From positions 17,236,001 to 17,300,000 of the forward strand of contig JAYESD010000001.1 in NCBI GenBank assembly GCA_036927565.1: 64,000 nt of DNA, in the 5' to 3' direction. The translations under genes and the position numbers were made by a program. Below are positions 46,798 to 58,620 of the stretch, piece by piece (position 1 is the stretch's first letter; every line of letters begins with the position of its first letter). The notes under the pieces were generated by a model. That model saw only the letters and a program-made list of their open reading frames with translations, was not told where the DNA came from and made no database searches. The DNA is from Tuctoria greenei (taxonomy: Eukaryota; Streptophyta; Magnoliopsida; Poales; Poaceae).

Positions 46798-48360
46798 TTT
46801 CCCTTTTAATTTGCAATTAGAACAATATTTAACTTCATGAGAACGTAAAGCATTGTTCAAAATAGAAATCTCATCCATAGCATCATGTAGTTTCATATTA
46901 AGATCATCATAAGTAGAATAATGCAAATCAATTGTAGAACAACAAGCATCTTTTAAGTTTTTATTATTATGTGCAGCAAGCTTTCTGTTCTTTTCAATTT
47001 CAAGTTCAAGTTTATCAAGAGTGGAGGTGTGTGCACTTCTTAATGAGTACAATTGTTCATATATTAATTCACATAAGAAACAAGAATCATCACTAGGAAT
47101 CAAATATTTCAAATGATTAATTTTAGATTCTAGTGATTCAATTTTGACAACATTGACCATAAGTTTTTTGTCCTTTTTCTTAAGTATAACAGTGGAACGA
47201 GAAATAGCATCACACATTTCTTCGCAAGTGGGACATACCTTTTCATCGACGCTCTTATGTTCTGTCTCCTCCATACTTGATCTTGAATTGCTCGCCATGA
47301 AGCACATATTTGCCAAATTCTCTTCATCTTCTTCAGTTCTGATATCCACATTGCTCGAGCCAAGTTCTTGAAGTGCGGAGACAAAATTGTTTACTAGTTG
47401 TCGACCTGTAAAACCCTTCTTCTTCTTCTTCTTATTGTTTGCAAAGGAGTGATTTGTCCTTGATTGATTTTCATCATGACAAGTAGGACTTGAAAAATTA
47501 GGGCGATCCATATAAAAATGTCATGTCTTACCACATTCGAAGCATCATTGAGAACCAGCACTTTCTCTCCTTCTAGTTCTCACATTTTGCAATACTTTTG
47601 AGAACCGAGTAGAGAGAAGTGCTAGCTCCTCCTCTAGAAACTTTTCAATCTGTTCAAGGGTTAGAGAGGACAACAAAGCAAGTGTACCACATGATGATGA
47701 TTGGCCAGAGCTAGGCATGTCACATTGAGAAGCAAATGCAAGAGACTTGTTGGGGTTGTTATGTCAGATTATGTCAATTTCATGAGTTTTCAGTTTAAAA
47801 TATAGCACATCCAATGTAAGTGTACTCATGACAGTAGATTCATGAATATATGTAACTTTCATCTCCTAAATTGGCATGTCTAATGCACTTAGTAATTTCC
47901 TAGCATTCCCAGCATCTGAAAAATTAACGTTGACACTACGCAAGTTGCTAAAAATTTTGTTAAAACAAGCAAAGAAGTCATTGATTGACTCACCTGGTTG
48001 CATCTCGAACTGCATGTATTCTTTCTTCAATATGTCTTTTATTACCTCCTTGATAGTGTTGGATCCTTCATGATAATCACATAGAGCTTTCCGAACAACG
48101 TATGCAGATCAGAGGTGTGCAACTCGATCGAAGTCGCTTTGAGTCAATCCTTGTATGATCAAGTTTCGCGCCTTGTTGTTGTTGTCAACATTTCTCATGT
48201 TCGTAGTCGTGACTTGATCATTTGGCAGCATGTCATAAGGCTTGTACACCATTTTCCATATTGTGAAACCTTGCGCCTGGATGAAAGCCTCCATATGTGC
48301 CTTCCAAACCTGAAAATCAATGCCACTAAACACATAAGGTTTTGCGGAGTATTTCTCCAT
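46798..48360 (-). pseudogene. gag: Sirevirus B gag, copy 2 (3'-truncated)
   Basis: ATG at 48360 begins MEKYSAKPYVFSGIDFQVWK, closely matching copy 1. The capsid part has frame changes between 48110 and 47700. The knuckle near 47500-47545 has a damaged first part. The coiled-coil segment 47511-46798 is open (VSALQELGSSNVDIRTEEDE, ELIYEQLYSLRSAHTSTLDK, CSNCKLKGKT) and then runs into LTR DNA. No protease, integrase or RT remains. Confidence 0.8.
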
Positions 48361-48406
48361 GATGATTAGTCAAAACACATGCAAATCATAGAGATTAGAG
48401 CATCGT

Positions 48407-48419
48407 GGCTCTGATACCA
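48407..48419 (-). other. Primer binding site, Sirevirus B copy 2
   Basis: TGGTATCAGAGCC on the minus strand, exact plant Met-tRNA type, directly follows the LTR end at 48422. Confidence 0.9.
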
Positions 48420-48421
48420 AT

Positions 48422-50034
48422 TGTAAGATCGAAGAGCACATCAAAAGCTACCAAAGGGGGTGAATGATAGATTAAAACTTTTTTAGCGGAAGTAACAAAA
48501 ACCCCTCGGCGGAAAAAAAAAATCTGATAAAGAACCAATGTGTGCGACTAATCTGAATGTGTTAAATCGTGAAAAAAGTGGTAGATATTATATATATAAT
48601 CACGTTACGAAGACAATACAACAATAATGTCGAAAAACCTTCAAGAAAAACTCAAGTTATGACTGAAAGATCGAACAAAGGTCAATTTGTTCTATCCGAG
48701 TAAAAACCAGATCTGCAACACTACAAAGAAACTCGTGTAGATCATAAACAAGAAATCCAATGATGGTGACATTTTTAAATACGAGATATAATCAAGTTTT
48801 GAAGACAATCCAAAAAGAATCACGTTAATTGGATCTGTAAAACTCGAGTTATGTTAAAAACACCGAAGCAACATAGTGCTGTGAAGAAACTCATTGAGAA
48901 AAACTTGTCTGAAACAAGTTAGATGAAAAAGGCACAAAAGTTCCTTTAAACTACAAATTTTATTGAACAAAACTGAAGAGAAACAGTCCAAAGTCATCTC
49001 ACCACGAGCTCTGGCCTCCCTTGCTTTTATAACCAACCCTAAGGCCAACCAAATCCAAACTAGGACTCTAATCCTACTTAGTTTCAACCGAAACTTTCTA
49101 TAACTTCTCAAGACTCTTCTATACGCAGAGAGAAGCAATCTTAAGACTTGCAAACACCTTAGGAACGTCATAAACAATCCTAAAACAACTCAACTTCATG
49201 ACCCACATGAAATCTAACCAGAACCAACTCAAATATTTCTATATTTGAGCCATAACCAATTCAGCCGCAGCTTGGGTCCATAATCCAACTAGTTGGACCT
49301 TTCCGGCCACATCTTCACGTCCACTTCTCTTCATCATGCCTTAGAACAATGTTGTCATGTCCATGCACCCCTTGCACATGTGCAAACACTTTCCAACAAC
49401 ATCCACGATACCTTCATATGCATTGTTCTTTACCCAAACATGTTGCGTGACCTCCCGATCAACTCAACCACAATTTCTCCCGAACTTGGTTGTTGAACCT
49501 CATCTTCTCCCTAAGACTAGTTCAATGGATCCTGTCACCAGCCATGTCTTGATCTCAAGCAACACCTGCACATGAACAAACAACCAATTATTTCGAGCAC
49601 AAGTCTTGGACTTGACTCTCGTTGGTTCAAAAACCACAACACCTTTCGTGAGAACCTCACATAAGCATGTTGCAAACATAGCAAGATAATGTCTACCATG
49701 ATCAGCCAAAACACATCAAAAACTTAGTCAAAAAGTACTAAGCAAATCTTCCCATAAGTGTAAAGAAAGTTTGAAACATTGCAAATGAAAAACATAAAAA
49801 CCGCACGAATATTTCAGCAAATAAAAGATCATACAGTCCAAACAAGTCGTTATGCAATGTACGAGAAAAGTTCAGACATTCCAAAACGCAAAACATGTGC
49901 AGCTCACGTGCAGCAAAAGTTTGGAGAGTGTGAAGTGTGTTTCTCAAGTATACTCAAAACTTTGCATGTAAACCTACACGTTTATCATAATTGCCAATGT
50001 ATTCATCACATAGTCTCACATAACTACTGGGACA
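48422..50034 (-). repeat. Sirevirus B LTR, copy 3 (complete)
   Basis: On the minus strand it starts TGTCCCAGTAG at 50034 and ends CGATCTTACA at 48422, 1613 bp. It aligns with the copies at 45104-46797 and 24780-25787, including the shared GATCGAACAAAGGTCAA segment near 48669. The TATA area reads TTATAAAAG near 49024-49032. It is the 5' LTR of gag copy 2. Confidence 0.85.
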
Positions 50035-50244
50035 TGTTAGTGCCCCCCCCCCCTTATTCTAACTGTAAAAAAAAATATTAGATTTGGTCAAAGTCAAAAC
50101 ATTTGTAATTTTAAGTGTCAAAAGTAAAAAAATTATTATGTTTGATTAAAAATAATAGTGTTATTAGATTTACAGTAAAATAACTTTTCATAATATGTAA
50201 CTCTTTAAATCTGAAATAAAACATTTTACAGATATTGTTAATCA
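50035..50244. mobile_element. AT-rich MITE-like sequence, copy 1
   Basis: A run of 12 C near 50043 is followed by about 180 bp (ATTTGGTCAAAGTCAAAAC, GTGTTATTAGATTTACAGTA, TTTACAGATATTGTTAATCA) homologous to 60200-60380. Such sequences occur within Stowaway-type derivatives in grasses, but I cannot place termini. Confidence 0.45.
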
Positions 50245-51165
50245 AAGCTAAGCTGGAGAAGGAGTAGCGGTCTATTTATTCATTAGAATCTAGTGACTAG
50301 GTAGATAGGTGGGGATTAGAGTCTGATCTCTGCTCGCTACTACTGCAATACTGATCTATGTTTCTTTGGAAAGATAGCTTGATATTCCGAATAAAAAAAA
50401 TACTCGATGGGAACTGATCCAATTGAAGGTGGTCGTCGGGCCCTTTTTATAGGCAGTTCGGTGCTTGCCTTGTTGAATCGTCTATCTGCCCTGAGTCTTC
50501 TCATAAAATAGGTGAGAGTCACAATGTTTCCTATCTCTTCAGCACATCCTCCGATGTGCCTTGGGGTGAGGTCGGGTCAGGGAAGTCGCCACTGCACCCG
50601 CCCTAGTCTTGTCGCTTCTTGTCGCCTATCAGTGTCATATTGTACTGTATGTCTACCAAGGTGCCGGATGAGATGGGGTGTGGACAATGTCGGCAGGGTC
50701 TGTGACCCGTCAGGATAAGCTCGAATATGAGCACCCTTTCATCGCTAAAGGCGTCCATGAAGCTCGCACCGTATTGAATGTCGATGTGGCCTACCACGCT
50801 CCAAGCTCGGGTCCAGGCAGGCTCGCCCCAACCTCAATGGTTGGGGCTCAGGTAGGTTCATCGCCAACCCGAGCAATCGGGGTCCGCGTTGCTAGTCAGA
50901 TAAGGCCTCATGCCGTATTATGTTAGACCCGAGATCTAGCTCGGGTGGCCTCGTCCCAACTTCAATGGTCGGGGCTTTGTTGTTGATCCATGCTCTTTGT
51001 TAGTCGGGTTATAGAACCCCATCAACTTTGGAATCGGATATTTTGGGCTCGAACATTTGAACCTGGACACATTGGAGTCGGACGCCTTGGAGTCAGACAA
51101 TTTTAACTTGAAGATTTTAGAGTCGGACTTTTTTCCGCCAGCTGGCTAGGAGGTCTTGACAAACC
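50245..51165 (-). repeat. LTR-like block with minus-strand TATA box
   Basis: No ORF is supported. On the minus strand CTATAAAAAGGGCCC occurs near 50438-50452, preceded (to the right) by repeated CCCGAGC, GTTGGGG and GTCCGACTC words. Promoter-type layout suggests an LTR read leftward, but ends could not be fixed. Confidence 0.3.
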
Positions 51166-51421
51166 CAAAGAAAAATATCTATTTTGTGTAAATTTGCCTA
51201 ATTTACGCCATGAAGGCATATGCAAATTCCTCGGTGTCTTGAGTACTGTAAAACTAAGTAGTAATTTATATTTTCGAACTCGTTTGACAAAATAAAGTTA
51301 TCAATTATATAATTGTGTTTCATCATGCAACGCGTACATTAATGTACTCGCTCCTTTTCACTTCCAGATCTCTTTTGAAAAGAGGGTTCACAATTAAGAT
51401 ACTTTTTATTACCATCAGTTG
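51166..51421. other. P450 3' flank, nothing recognised
   Basis: AT-rich DNA downstream of the P450 without ORF or repeat signature. It may include the 3' untranslated region. Confidence 0.4.
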
Positions 51422-53666
51422 TTACATATTGCCATCAATCCAATCCCTACTGTGGAAACTTGAATAAAGTAGACGCCAAATTATCTCTCTGTGTAGATAT
51501 ATGCTTGCAGTTTTTTTAAGATGCCTAGACGCAAAGAACGAAAGGCAATGATATACACATAATTTCGGGACTAAGAGAAGATTTTGTTTCCGGCGCACCA
51601 CTATCCCGAACACCTCTGACATATCAATGCTGCACCGCTCCCGGCCCAACGGCAACTCCCAATTGAAACGGTGCACGAGGTTCGCCAGCATCACCTCCAT
51701 GTTGGCCATCCCAAAGTTCATTCCAGGGCACATCCTCCGTCCAGCACCGAAGGGCAAGAACATGAAATCATTCCCCTTGAAGTTGATGTCCTCCGCTGCC
51801 GCCATCGAGAAACCTCTCGGGAACGAAGTCCTCCGGGTCCTCCCAGAACCGTGCGTCCCTGCCAATTGCCCAGGCGTTGATAAAGACACGCGTCCTCGCG
51901 GGAACTGTGTACCCTTCGATGTTGCAACTGGACATGGAGAAATGTGGTACGAGGAGGGACACCACCGGGTGCAGCCGGAAGGACTCCTTTATGACTGCTT
52001 TCAGGTAAGCCATGTTGTCGAGGTCGGCTTCGTTGACGAGCTCTTGTCCCTCGGGTACTATGCTCCTCACCTCGGCTTGTAGCTTCCTCATCACATCTGG
52101 CCTCCTCATGAGTTCGGCAACAGTGAAGTCAATTGTGGAAGATGTTGTATCTATTGCCCCGAAGAACATGTCCTGTAGTACATCCGTAGCTCAATATCAA
52201 GTTCAGATTGTACATAACCTGTTTTAACGAGCGACATACATAGAATCATCATGCAGTTGTAATCATGTAAATAACTTATCAAAATCAAACTATGGTTATT
52301 ATATTTTTTTCACTTAAGACCCTTTGTTAATGTAAATTGACAAATAACCTCCTCATACATCGACAGTAAGATGAAGATATGTGATTCTAATAAGTTGCTT
52401 AAATGATTGCACTTATACAGCGATTGATAGTTAGTCGCCCTTCTAATAATTTTAGCCTAATGACACCAACATGTCTAGGATTATACGTATGAGATTTTTG
52501 TCTAATCTTCACATCGTTTTATCTTGCTTTTAGACGACTAACCGTCGTAACGCCTCGTGATCACTAGTAACATTCACTAATTAGAAGTTGAAACATATTT
52601 ACTCACAAGCAAGATAGCCTTCATCTGGTCACGAGTGAGATTGTACTCTCCTTGAAGGGAGAGCAAAACGTCTATGAAGTCGTCACAGTCATTAGTCGAC
52701 GCACGCGAGGATCTGTGCTCCTTCTCATGGTCCTGGATTAGACCGTCCAGCAGCTCGTCCCACCTCCGCTGCAATCTCTCGGACTTTGTGCGGACCACCT
52801 TGCTGAGCACGCCGAAGCGAGCTAGGAACGGGAAGCACTCCTCCACGTTGAACCCACCGGTCAGTGGTGACGTGTCGGCGATGAGCTCCCGGAGCTGCCT
52901 GTCCACGGTTTTGAAGAACTTGCCAATCACGGCCCGGCACGCCACGTCGTTGGCGAACGATCCGAACAGCTCGCTCAGGTCTACCGCCGCGCCGGCGGCG
53001 GCCGCCTCGCCGATCCGAGCCATCACCATGCTCACCTAGCGAACGCAACATGTCACGTAGGAATTCTTGTGTTCCAAACGGAAACCGAACTTGCTAGACG
53101 CTAATTAAATTTTCAGCAAAAAAAAAGAAAGATGAATTACCTCGTTTTCTCGTGCGCGACGGAACGACCGCACCTTGTTGGCGCTGAGCAGGTGCGTGGT
53201 GACGAGCTTCTTCGCCTGTCTCCAGTATTCTCCGTACGGCGCGAAACCGATGTCGCAGGGGGCCGTATAGGATGATCTCGGTGGCCAGTGAGTGCGGCCG
53301 TGATGCGAAATCGAGGTCGTGCGTCCGCAGCACGGCTTTGGCGACGCGCGGCGACGTCACGATGAGCACCGGCATGGCACCGAGGCGGAGGAGCATGAGG
53401 TCATCGTAGCCGTGCTTCTTGGCAAGTTTGCTGAAGGAGACGTGAGGAAGAGAGCCGACGTGGTGGAGGTGCCCGAGGATGGGTAGCGCCGGAGGGGACG
53501 GCAGCTGCTGGTTCTGCTCCTCCCTCCTCTTGCTACCGAGCAGCGTAGCCACCGAGTGGCGCACGAGCAAGAAGAAGAGGAGGACGAGCAGAAGGAACCA
53601 CGCTCCTGGACCCGGCATCTCACGCATGAATTGCTGTTCTATGTTTGCCATGGCGATCACACTCAT
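51422..53666 (-). pseudogene. Cytochrome P450, CYP71 clan, three exons, two apparent frameshifts
   Basis: Endoplasmic-reticulum haem monooxygenase. Exon 1 (53666-53141) has a membrane anchor (FLLLVLLFFLLV) and the hinge PSPPALPILGHLHHVGSLP. Exon 2 (53035-52607) starts VSMVMARIGEAA; exon 3 (52172-51422) starts DMFFGAIDTTSST, the I-helix oxygen-binding motif. Also present are KESFRLHP (K-helix ExxR), FVPERFL and the haem loop FGAGRRMCPG with its cysteine. Both introns (53140-53036, 52606-52173) have GT-AG ends and are phase 0. Exon 1 has one extra base at a G5 run near 53257-53261: downstream DIGFAPYGEYWRQAKK reads in the next frame. Exon 3 shifts by one base near 51800-51815, before AAAEDINFKG. 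Motifs are otherwise intact, so either a young pseudogene or two sequence errors. An alternative start is M6 (53651). Subfamily is unsure; CYP71C/E-like is possible, substrate unknown. Confidence 0.85.
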
Positions 53667-53706
53667 TGAGTTTGTGGCGGTGCTAAGAAATCAGATCGAT
53701 CAAGAG

Positions 53707-53715
53707 CTATTTATA
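53707..53715 (-). promoter_or_regulatory. P450 TATA box
   Basis: TATAAATAG on the minus strand lies about 41 bp before the first ATG at 53666, implying a very short 5' leader or use of the ATG at 53651. Confidence 0.65.
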
Positions 53716-53722
53716 ACGTTAA

Positions 53723-53744
53723 CCCCCCCCCCCCCCCCCCCCCC
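53723..53744. repeat. Poly-C tract in P450 promoter
   Basis: About 22 consecutive C (plus strand) just upstream of the TATA box. Length is liable to sequencing error; a G-quadruplex-prone run on the minus strand. Confidence 0.8.
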
Positions 53745-53917
53745 ACCACCCTTCCTGGTGGTCCCCAGCATGTCCGTCGCATGCTCTCAGCCGCGTCAGC
53801 GCAGCCCGAGGCAACTTACCGTCGCCTGGCTCTGCGCTACACAGCTCAACGGCCATCAAGCCGCACCATTGCTCCGGAGCTCACCGCCGCTCCACACAGC
53901 GCCGACCGACCGGCGGA

Positions 53918-54794
53918 TATAGTTCTCCAAATGGGCTGGGTCTATCGGGCGGGCCGAGGCCCGACACGAAAAAACACGGCCTGAGCACAGGCCCGACCCG
54001 AAGTGAATAGTGCTGGGCCGGCCCGGGCATGATAGTCGGGCCGTGCTTGGGCCGGCTTCCCAGCACGTTGGGCCAGCCCGAGCCCGGCACGATTTTTAGG
54101 CCGGCCCGTCGTGGCCCGATAATTCCACAAGTGTGCCACTTTCATTTCTAACCGTTGGATCTAATATTAGATGGACATATAAATACAACTTCCATCTCAA
54201 ACCCTAGCCTCCCTGCTTTCTCAAACCCTAGCCGCCTCTCTCCCCGTCCCCAATCGTATGCATTGAGGTGCCCGCTGGCCGTGCGCCCCGGCGGCCCCCG
54301 GCCTCGCGCCCGCGTCCCCCGGCCGCGCGCTCGCCGGCCCCCGGCCTCGCGTCCGCCGGCCGCGCGCTCGTCGGCCCCCGACCTCGCGTCCACCGGCCGT
54401 GCGCCCCCCGCCTAGCGCCCACCGGCCCTGGCCGTGCGCCCCCCGCCTCGCGCCCGTCGGCCCCGGCCGCGCGCCCGTCGGCCTCGCGCTCACCTGCCGG
54501 CCTCCGACCTTGCGCCTACCGGCCACAACTTCAACGTCGTCGACCGCCGCCCGCGCTCCCGCCTCTAGCCGCCGTTCGCTCGGGCCGCCATGCCGGCGTG
54601 CCCGTCGCGCCGCCGTGCTAGCCCGGCACGAAAAAGCGACCTCCGTGTCGTGCCTCGGCCGCATGGTGAGCACGACGACACGGCCCAGCACGGCATGGAA
54701 GATGTATCGGGCCCGGTCGTGTCGTGCCCCATCGTGCCGGGCCATATCGGGCCCGTGTTGGGTCCATGCCGGACGGCCCATTTGGGAAACTATA
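53918..54794. mobile_element. Non-autonomous hAT-like element with 8-bp target duplication
   Basis: The 877 bp element starts TATAGTTCTCCAAATGGGC and ends with the imperfect inverse (read inward TATAGTTTCCCAAATGGGC, 17 of 19 matching). It is flanked by identical CCGGCGGA at 53910-53917 and 54795-54802; an 8-bp duplication is diagnostic of hAT transposons. The subterminal regions are rich in GGGCCGGCCCGG and CACGA words in both orientations, as in other grass hAT elements. The centre (54240-54560) is a GC-rich imperfect tandem repeat with no transposase; the long ORFs there are composition artefacts. Confidence 0.85.
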
Positions 54795-54802
54795 CCGGCG
54801 GA

Positions 54803-56248
54803 CCAGCGAACCCTGGTTACTCTGCCGGCACACGCCCTCAGCGTATGCTCCCGCGCGAATCTCAGGCCTAGCAGCCGGCTGCTATTGTAATGATCTCCAT
54901 TAAAATAACGGAAATGCTAATTTACAAGTGCCTGATCACACGACTGCTCGAGCGGGTGCAGGCACCTGAGCACGCAGCAAATTTGTAAAGGTTATATTAA
55001 TTGTAAAATAATAAAACAAATAATTTTGTGATTGGTCCATCTATAGTATTAAAGATTAATGATTAATTACAAATATTAGTAGTTAACAGTAGTAATTACC
55101 TGTTAATTATTTAGTGCCTGAAATTTTTTCAAATTTCAGGCACTGAAATTTAGACCGCCCCTTAAAATGATGTAATCATAATTTTGTGATTGTTATCACA
55201 TGTGCCAACACTTCGCCTGCCATTTAAAGTACACAGAATTGATATTCGTCGCCCTCTTTTTTTATTGGGGTGATTCAACCACACTCACCTTGGGATGAAT
55301 TTCATGTGCCCGTGATTTATACTGTCCGCAGTGGTATACTGTAAATGATACTGGATCTGTGTAAATTTAAAGTATATATTGAAAAAAATTAGAAAGAAAA
55401 TAATGCATAGAGTATATTTTAGAGTAAAAAGCGTGGATAGCCTAGTGAGAGAGCCAGGTATGGTTCCTGTTCCGAGCCTTTACCCTTTAACCACCTCCTC
55501 TATGAGCAGTTCTCACTATAATATTGAGTACCAACGTAGCATTCTGATGAAGTCACACCATCCGGTCACTGTATAGACATACTAATATTTTTTTTCTTTG
55601 AGGGGCGAAGAGAGGAATTTTCTAAAATCTGAAATTCGTATATTATTTTTAACATCGTACTGGACATATTTTATATTGATCAGGAGAGAGCTTAGACGCC
55701 GGAACCTAGGCGCGACGCGAGACAAAATGAAAACGACTTCCTAACAAGACAGGACCTCGTGATTAGCTAAGGTCTCTGCTCCATTGCCGGTTCATCCATA
55801 ATCCAATCAGCCACCAACGTTTGCCGCTTGGTCAACCCAGGGGGCCAGGGAACCCCTCTTCAACCAGAAGCACTAAACGACAAAAAATACAAGAGAATCA
55901 AATGTCTTCCTCCTTGATTTGCGGATCTGCTTACAACAGAGCACGGATCCACCAATCCATAGAAGAGTTGTTGGTGACGAGGATGCAAGAGTCTCTCACT
56001 CACACCGTCATTGAACTCGCCTTAAACCAAACCTCTCAGTTGAGGACACAATAGAGTCTGACATGGTCGATAAGCCCAGCAATCTAGGAACATGGCGCAC
56101 AGTCCATGGTTGCACGCGGAGGCCATGGCTTTGAAGTCACCTGCACGCAGCGAGACTCGGTCTCTAGACTCTAGCTATGACCGTGCATGAGACATACTTA
56201 TTTTGCATCGCGCCTACAACGCGAACTGCCAATGAGTCGATTAGAATG
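54803..56248. other. No supported gene; contains a perfect hairpin
   Basis: No ORF has a recognisable domain; 55379-55576 and 55821-56054 are short, without codon signature. The notable feature is the inverted repeat at 55113-55144. A GTGCCTG word also occurs near 54925, and CAGGCAC near 54959-54965, suggesting a small unclassified transposon around 54900-55160. Confidence 0.4.
55113..55144. repeat. Perfect 14-bp inverted repeat
   Basis: AGTGCCTGAAATTT and AAATTTCAGGCACT are separated by four bases. Possibly one end or the core of a MITE. Confidence 0.8.
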
Positions 56249-58620
56249 TGTAACGCCCGTATTTTTTCACCAACCGAGTGCCGCCCACTCCCACTCTTTT
56301 CTCCTCTCCGCACCCAACCCTAGTACTACCGTCGTCGAGGTATGCCGCGAGCGTTCCCGACGATTTAGTGCTTCTCTCCCTTCCCTCTCTTTACTAATCG
56401 CTTTGCCGTGACTGTAGGAAACCGCCGGGCAAAGTCTTGTGGAAAGAACATCGCCGGTTCGCCGGAATCAACGGGAGCCGCCGCCGTTCACCGCGCTTCC
56501 TCGTCGCCAACTCATCTCCGCCCCTCTTCGGACCGCGCAAGCCCCTGAGGTGTGTTCCTTTTCCTTCCCTCTTTGGATTTATGCCTAGAGCACTTAGATT
56601 TGGGCTCATTTTCGTGCCAACGTGTTCCTCCGGCGAGGTGCCGCTGTGGGCGCAGAGCGCCGCCGAGCGCATGCTGCCGGCCCCACATGTGGCGACGTGG
56701 CGTCGCCCACGCCGTCCATTCTTGACCAACAGCCAAGATTAAAAAAGCGTACTGGTTGACCATCCATTTGAAAATCGACGACCCATATTTAATTAAGCTT
56801 TTCGCGTCGCCACTTTTGCACCTAAGCCCTCGGATTCTTTCAGTCTAGCCTCTGACCTTTAATTAAATAATGATTTGGCCACTGTTTTGGCATTTAAGCC
56901 ACTCGACTTCTCTGGAATTAGGAATAATTAAGAAAATATTGAGTTAGACCTCTGAAACTTTATAAAATATTACTTTTAACCACTATTCAGTTAGGAAAAC
57001 TTACAAATCAACCCCTGAACACTATGAAATTTATATTAAACTTTTATTTCAAATTCTGTTTTCATAAGAAAATCTCAATAAATAGAATTAAATTGCAGAA
57101 AATACATTTAATGCATGGAATATGATTTTAATTGATAGAATTATAGAAAATATAGGAAAATTAATTATAAATCTTTTTAGGCTGTAGTAAAATTGTATAG
57201 TGCAAATAAAATATATTTTGACCATGGAAAATTCATTAAAAATGTTTTAACCTATAAATAAATAATAAAATGGAAAATAAATGGTAAATATATTTCTTTG
57301 ACCGTGTAAAATAATAAACTCCTCATAGGGACATATTAGTATAGGATTTTATGCTTATGTGTATGTTTTTGTGTATTGTTTTTGAATGCTTTTATTTCTC
57401 TTTTATCGGTAGTTTATACGCATTCGTATCTCGACCAAGAAGTGACACGAAAATATGAAGACAAGAGTTCCATCAAGAAGACTGAGTAGCTAAATAATAA
57501 AAGGCAAGTGTCATTGACCATCTTGTGCCTATTTTAGGAATTATAGTTAGTTGCATGCTTAATTAATGTGAACCCTATTTTTTTACCCGTTCCATATAAT
57601 TCCTTGTCACCCTACGTTGGATTGGGTGGTTTTGGGTATTACTATTACGCTTAGTCATGCAAAATAGGTTGGAGGAGAACATTAATCACATTTATTATTT
57701 ATGATTTATGATCATCATTATGGTATTGGAAAATGAATAGTAGTGGGTAGGAATCTGGCGGTTGGATGGTTTGCTGTGGTACAGTTTGCACGAGACCCGG
57801 GTTTGAGTTTGACAACGCTTGATTCTAAGAACCAGTTTATAGAGGAAGCCTTCGAGTTCCATAGTACCACCATGAGACTAAGATGGGGCAGCTTGGTCAA
57901 TTAATTAGGTCTCTCCCGACGAAATGCTAGTAGTTGGAAGGTGCGGGAATCATGCAGAGGTAATGTTTTGGGATCTGCATGGCTCAAGAGGGGGCTTTTG
58001 AGTCTGAAAGTTACTCCAGGAATGCCTCATTTGTGAAACCTTAGAGGGCTAATACCAGTTGGGAGTATTTTTGTAAAGACTATGTAGTGATTTCATGGTC
58101 ACACATCAAAAGAAGTGTGAAATGTGATCAATGGGTCACGAGCGACAGGGAGCTTTACTTAGTCAACCTGGCAATAGGAGATGAAATCACTGCTTGCGAG
58201 TAAAAGTACACACTCTGCATAGTTTTGTTAAACTGTCATGACAGCCGTGCTCACAGACAAGAGCGGCTTGATGACCAATTTATAATTACTCAATGACTGG
58301 GATGATGGTTGGGATGACGGTTGAGAATGATATTGGTATTATTACATTACTATTATTATTGTTATGGTTGGGAATATATATCTAGATGTAGGTTGATAAA
58401 GAAAGCTAAGGATATGTTTAATGTTTAGTGCTTAAACCACTATCAGCTTTTCCTTTTGATTGACCTACATATCATTTATTTCTCATACTTACTGAGTACT
58501 CTATGTACTCATGCGTTTGTCATTATTTTTCATAAATGCTGCTCAGTAGAAAGAAGATTCAGCGAAGAGAAGTTTCTAGTGTTTTCCACTTCTACTGCTA
58601 CTTCAAAACTTTTTTGAAGG
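56249..58620 (+). repeat. LTR-like block beginning TGTAACGCCC (Gypsy-type)
   Basis: TGTAACGCCCGTATTT at 56249 is a common start of grass Gypsy LTRs. Later landmarks that I associate with the same repeats are CATGACAGCCGTGCTCACAG near 58238 and CTTACTGAGTACT near 58488 followed by GCTCAGTAGA. Coding-looking frames at 56187-56742 are GC-rich but carry no known domain. The 3' boundary and any duplication were not found; it may be a solo LTR. AT-rich filler occupies 56880-57300. Confidence 0.4.

Noticed and set aside
52674..53039. Plus-strand ORF within P450 exon 2
   Set aside because: Antisense shadow of a GC-rich exon.
54148..54890. Several long overlapping ORFs on both strands in the GC-rich centre of the hAT-like element
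   Set aside because: Proline, arginine and alanine repeats from a GC-rich imperfect tandem array; no domain and open on opposite strands simultaneously.
56187..56763. Possible host gene in a GC-rich stretch with overlapping ORFs on both strands
   Set aside because: No recognised domain or splice structure; it follows a TGTAACGCCC terminus and fits an LTR leader better.
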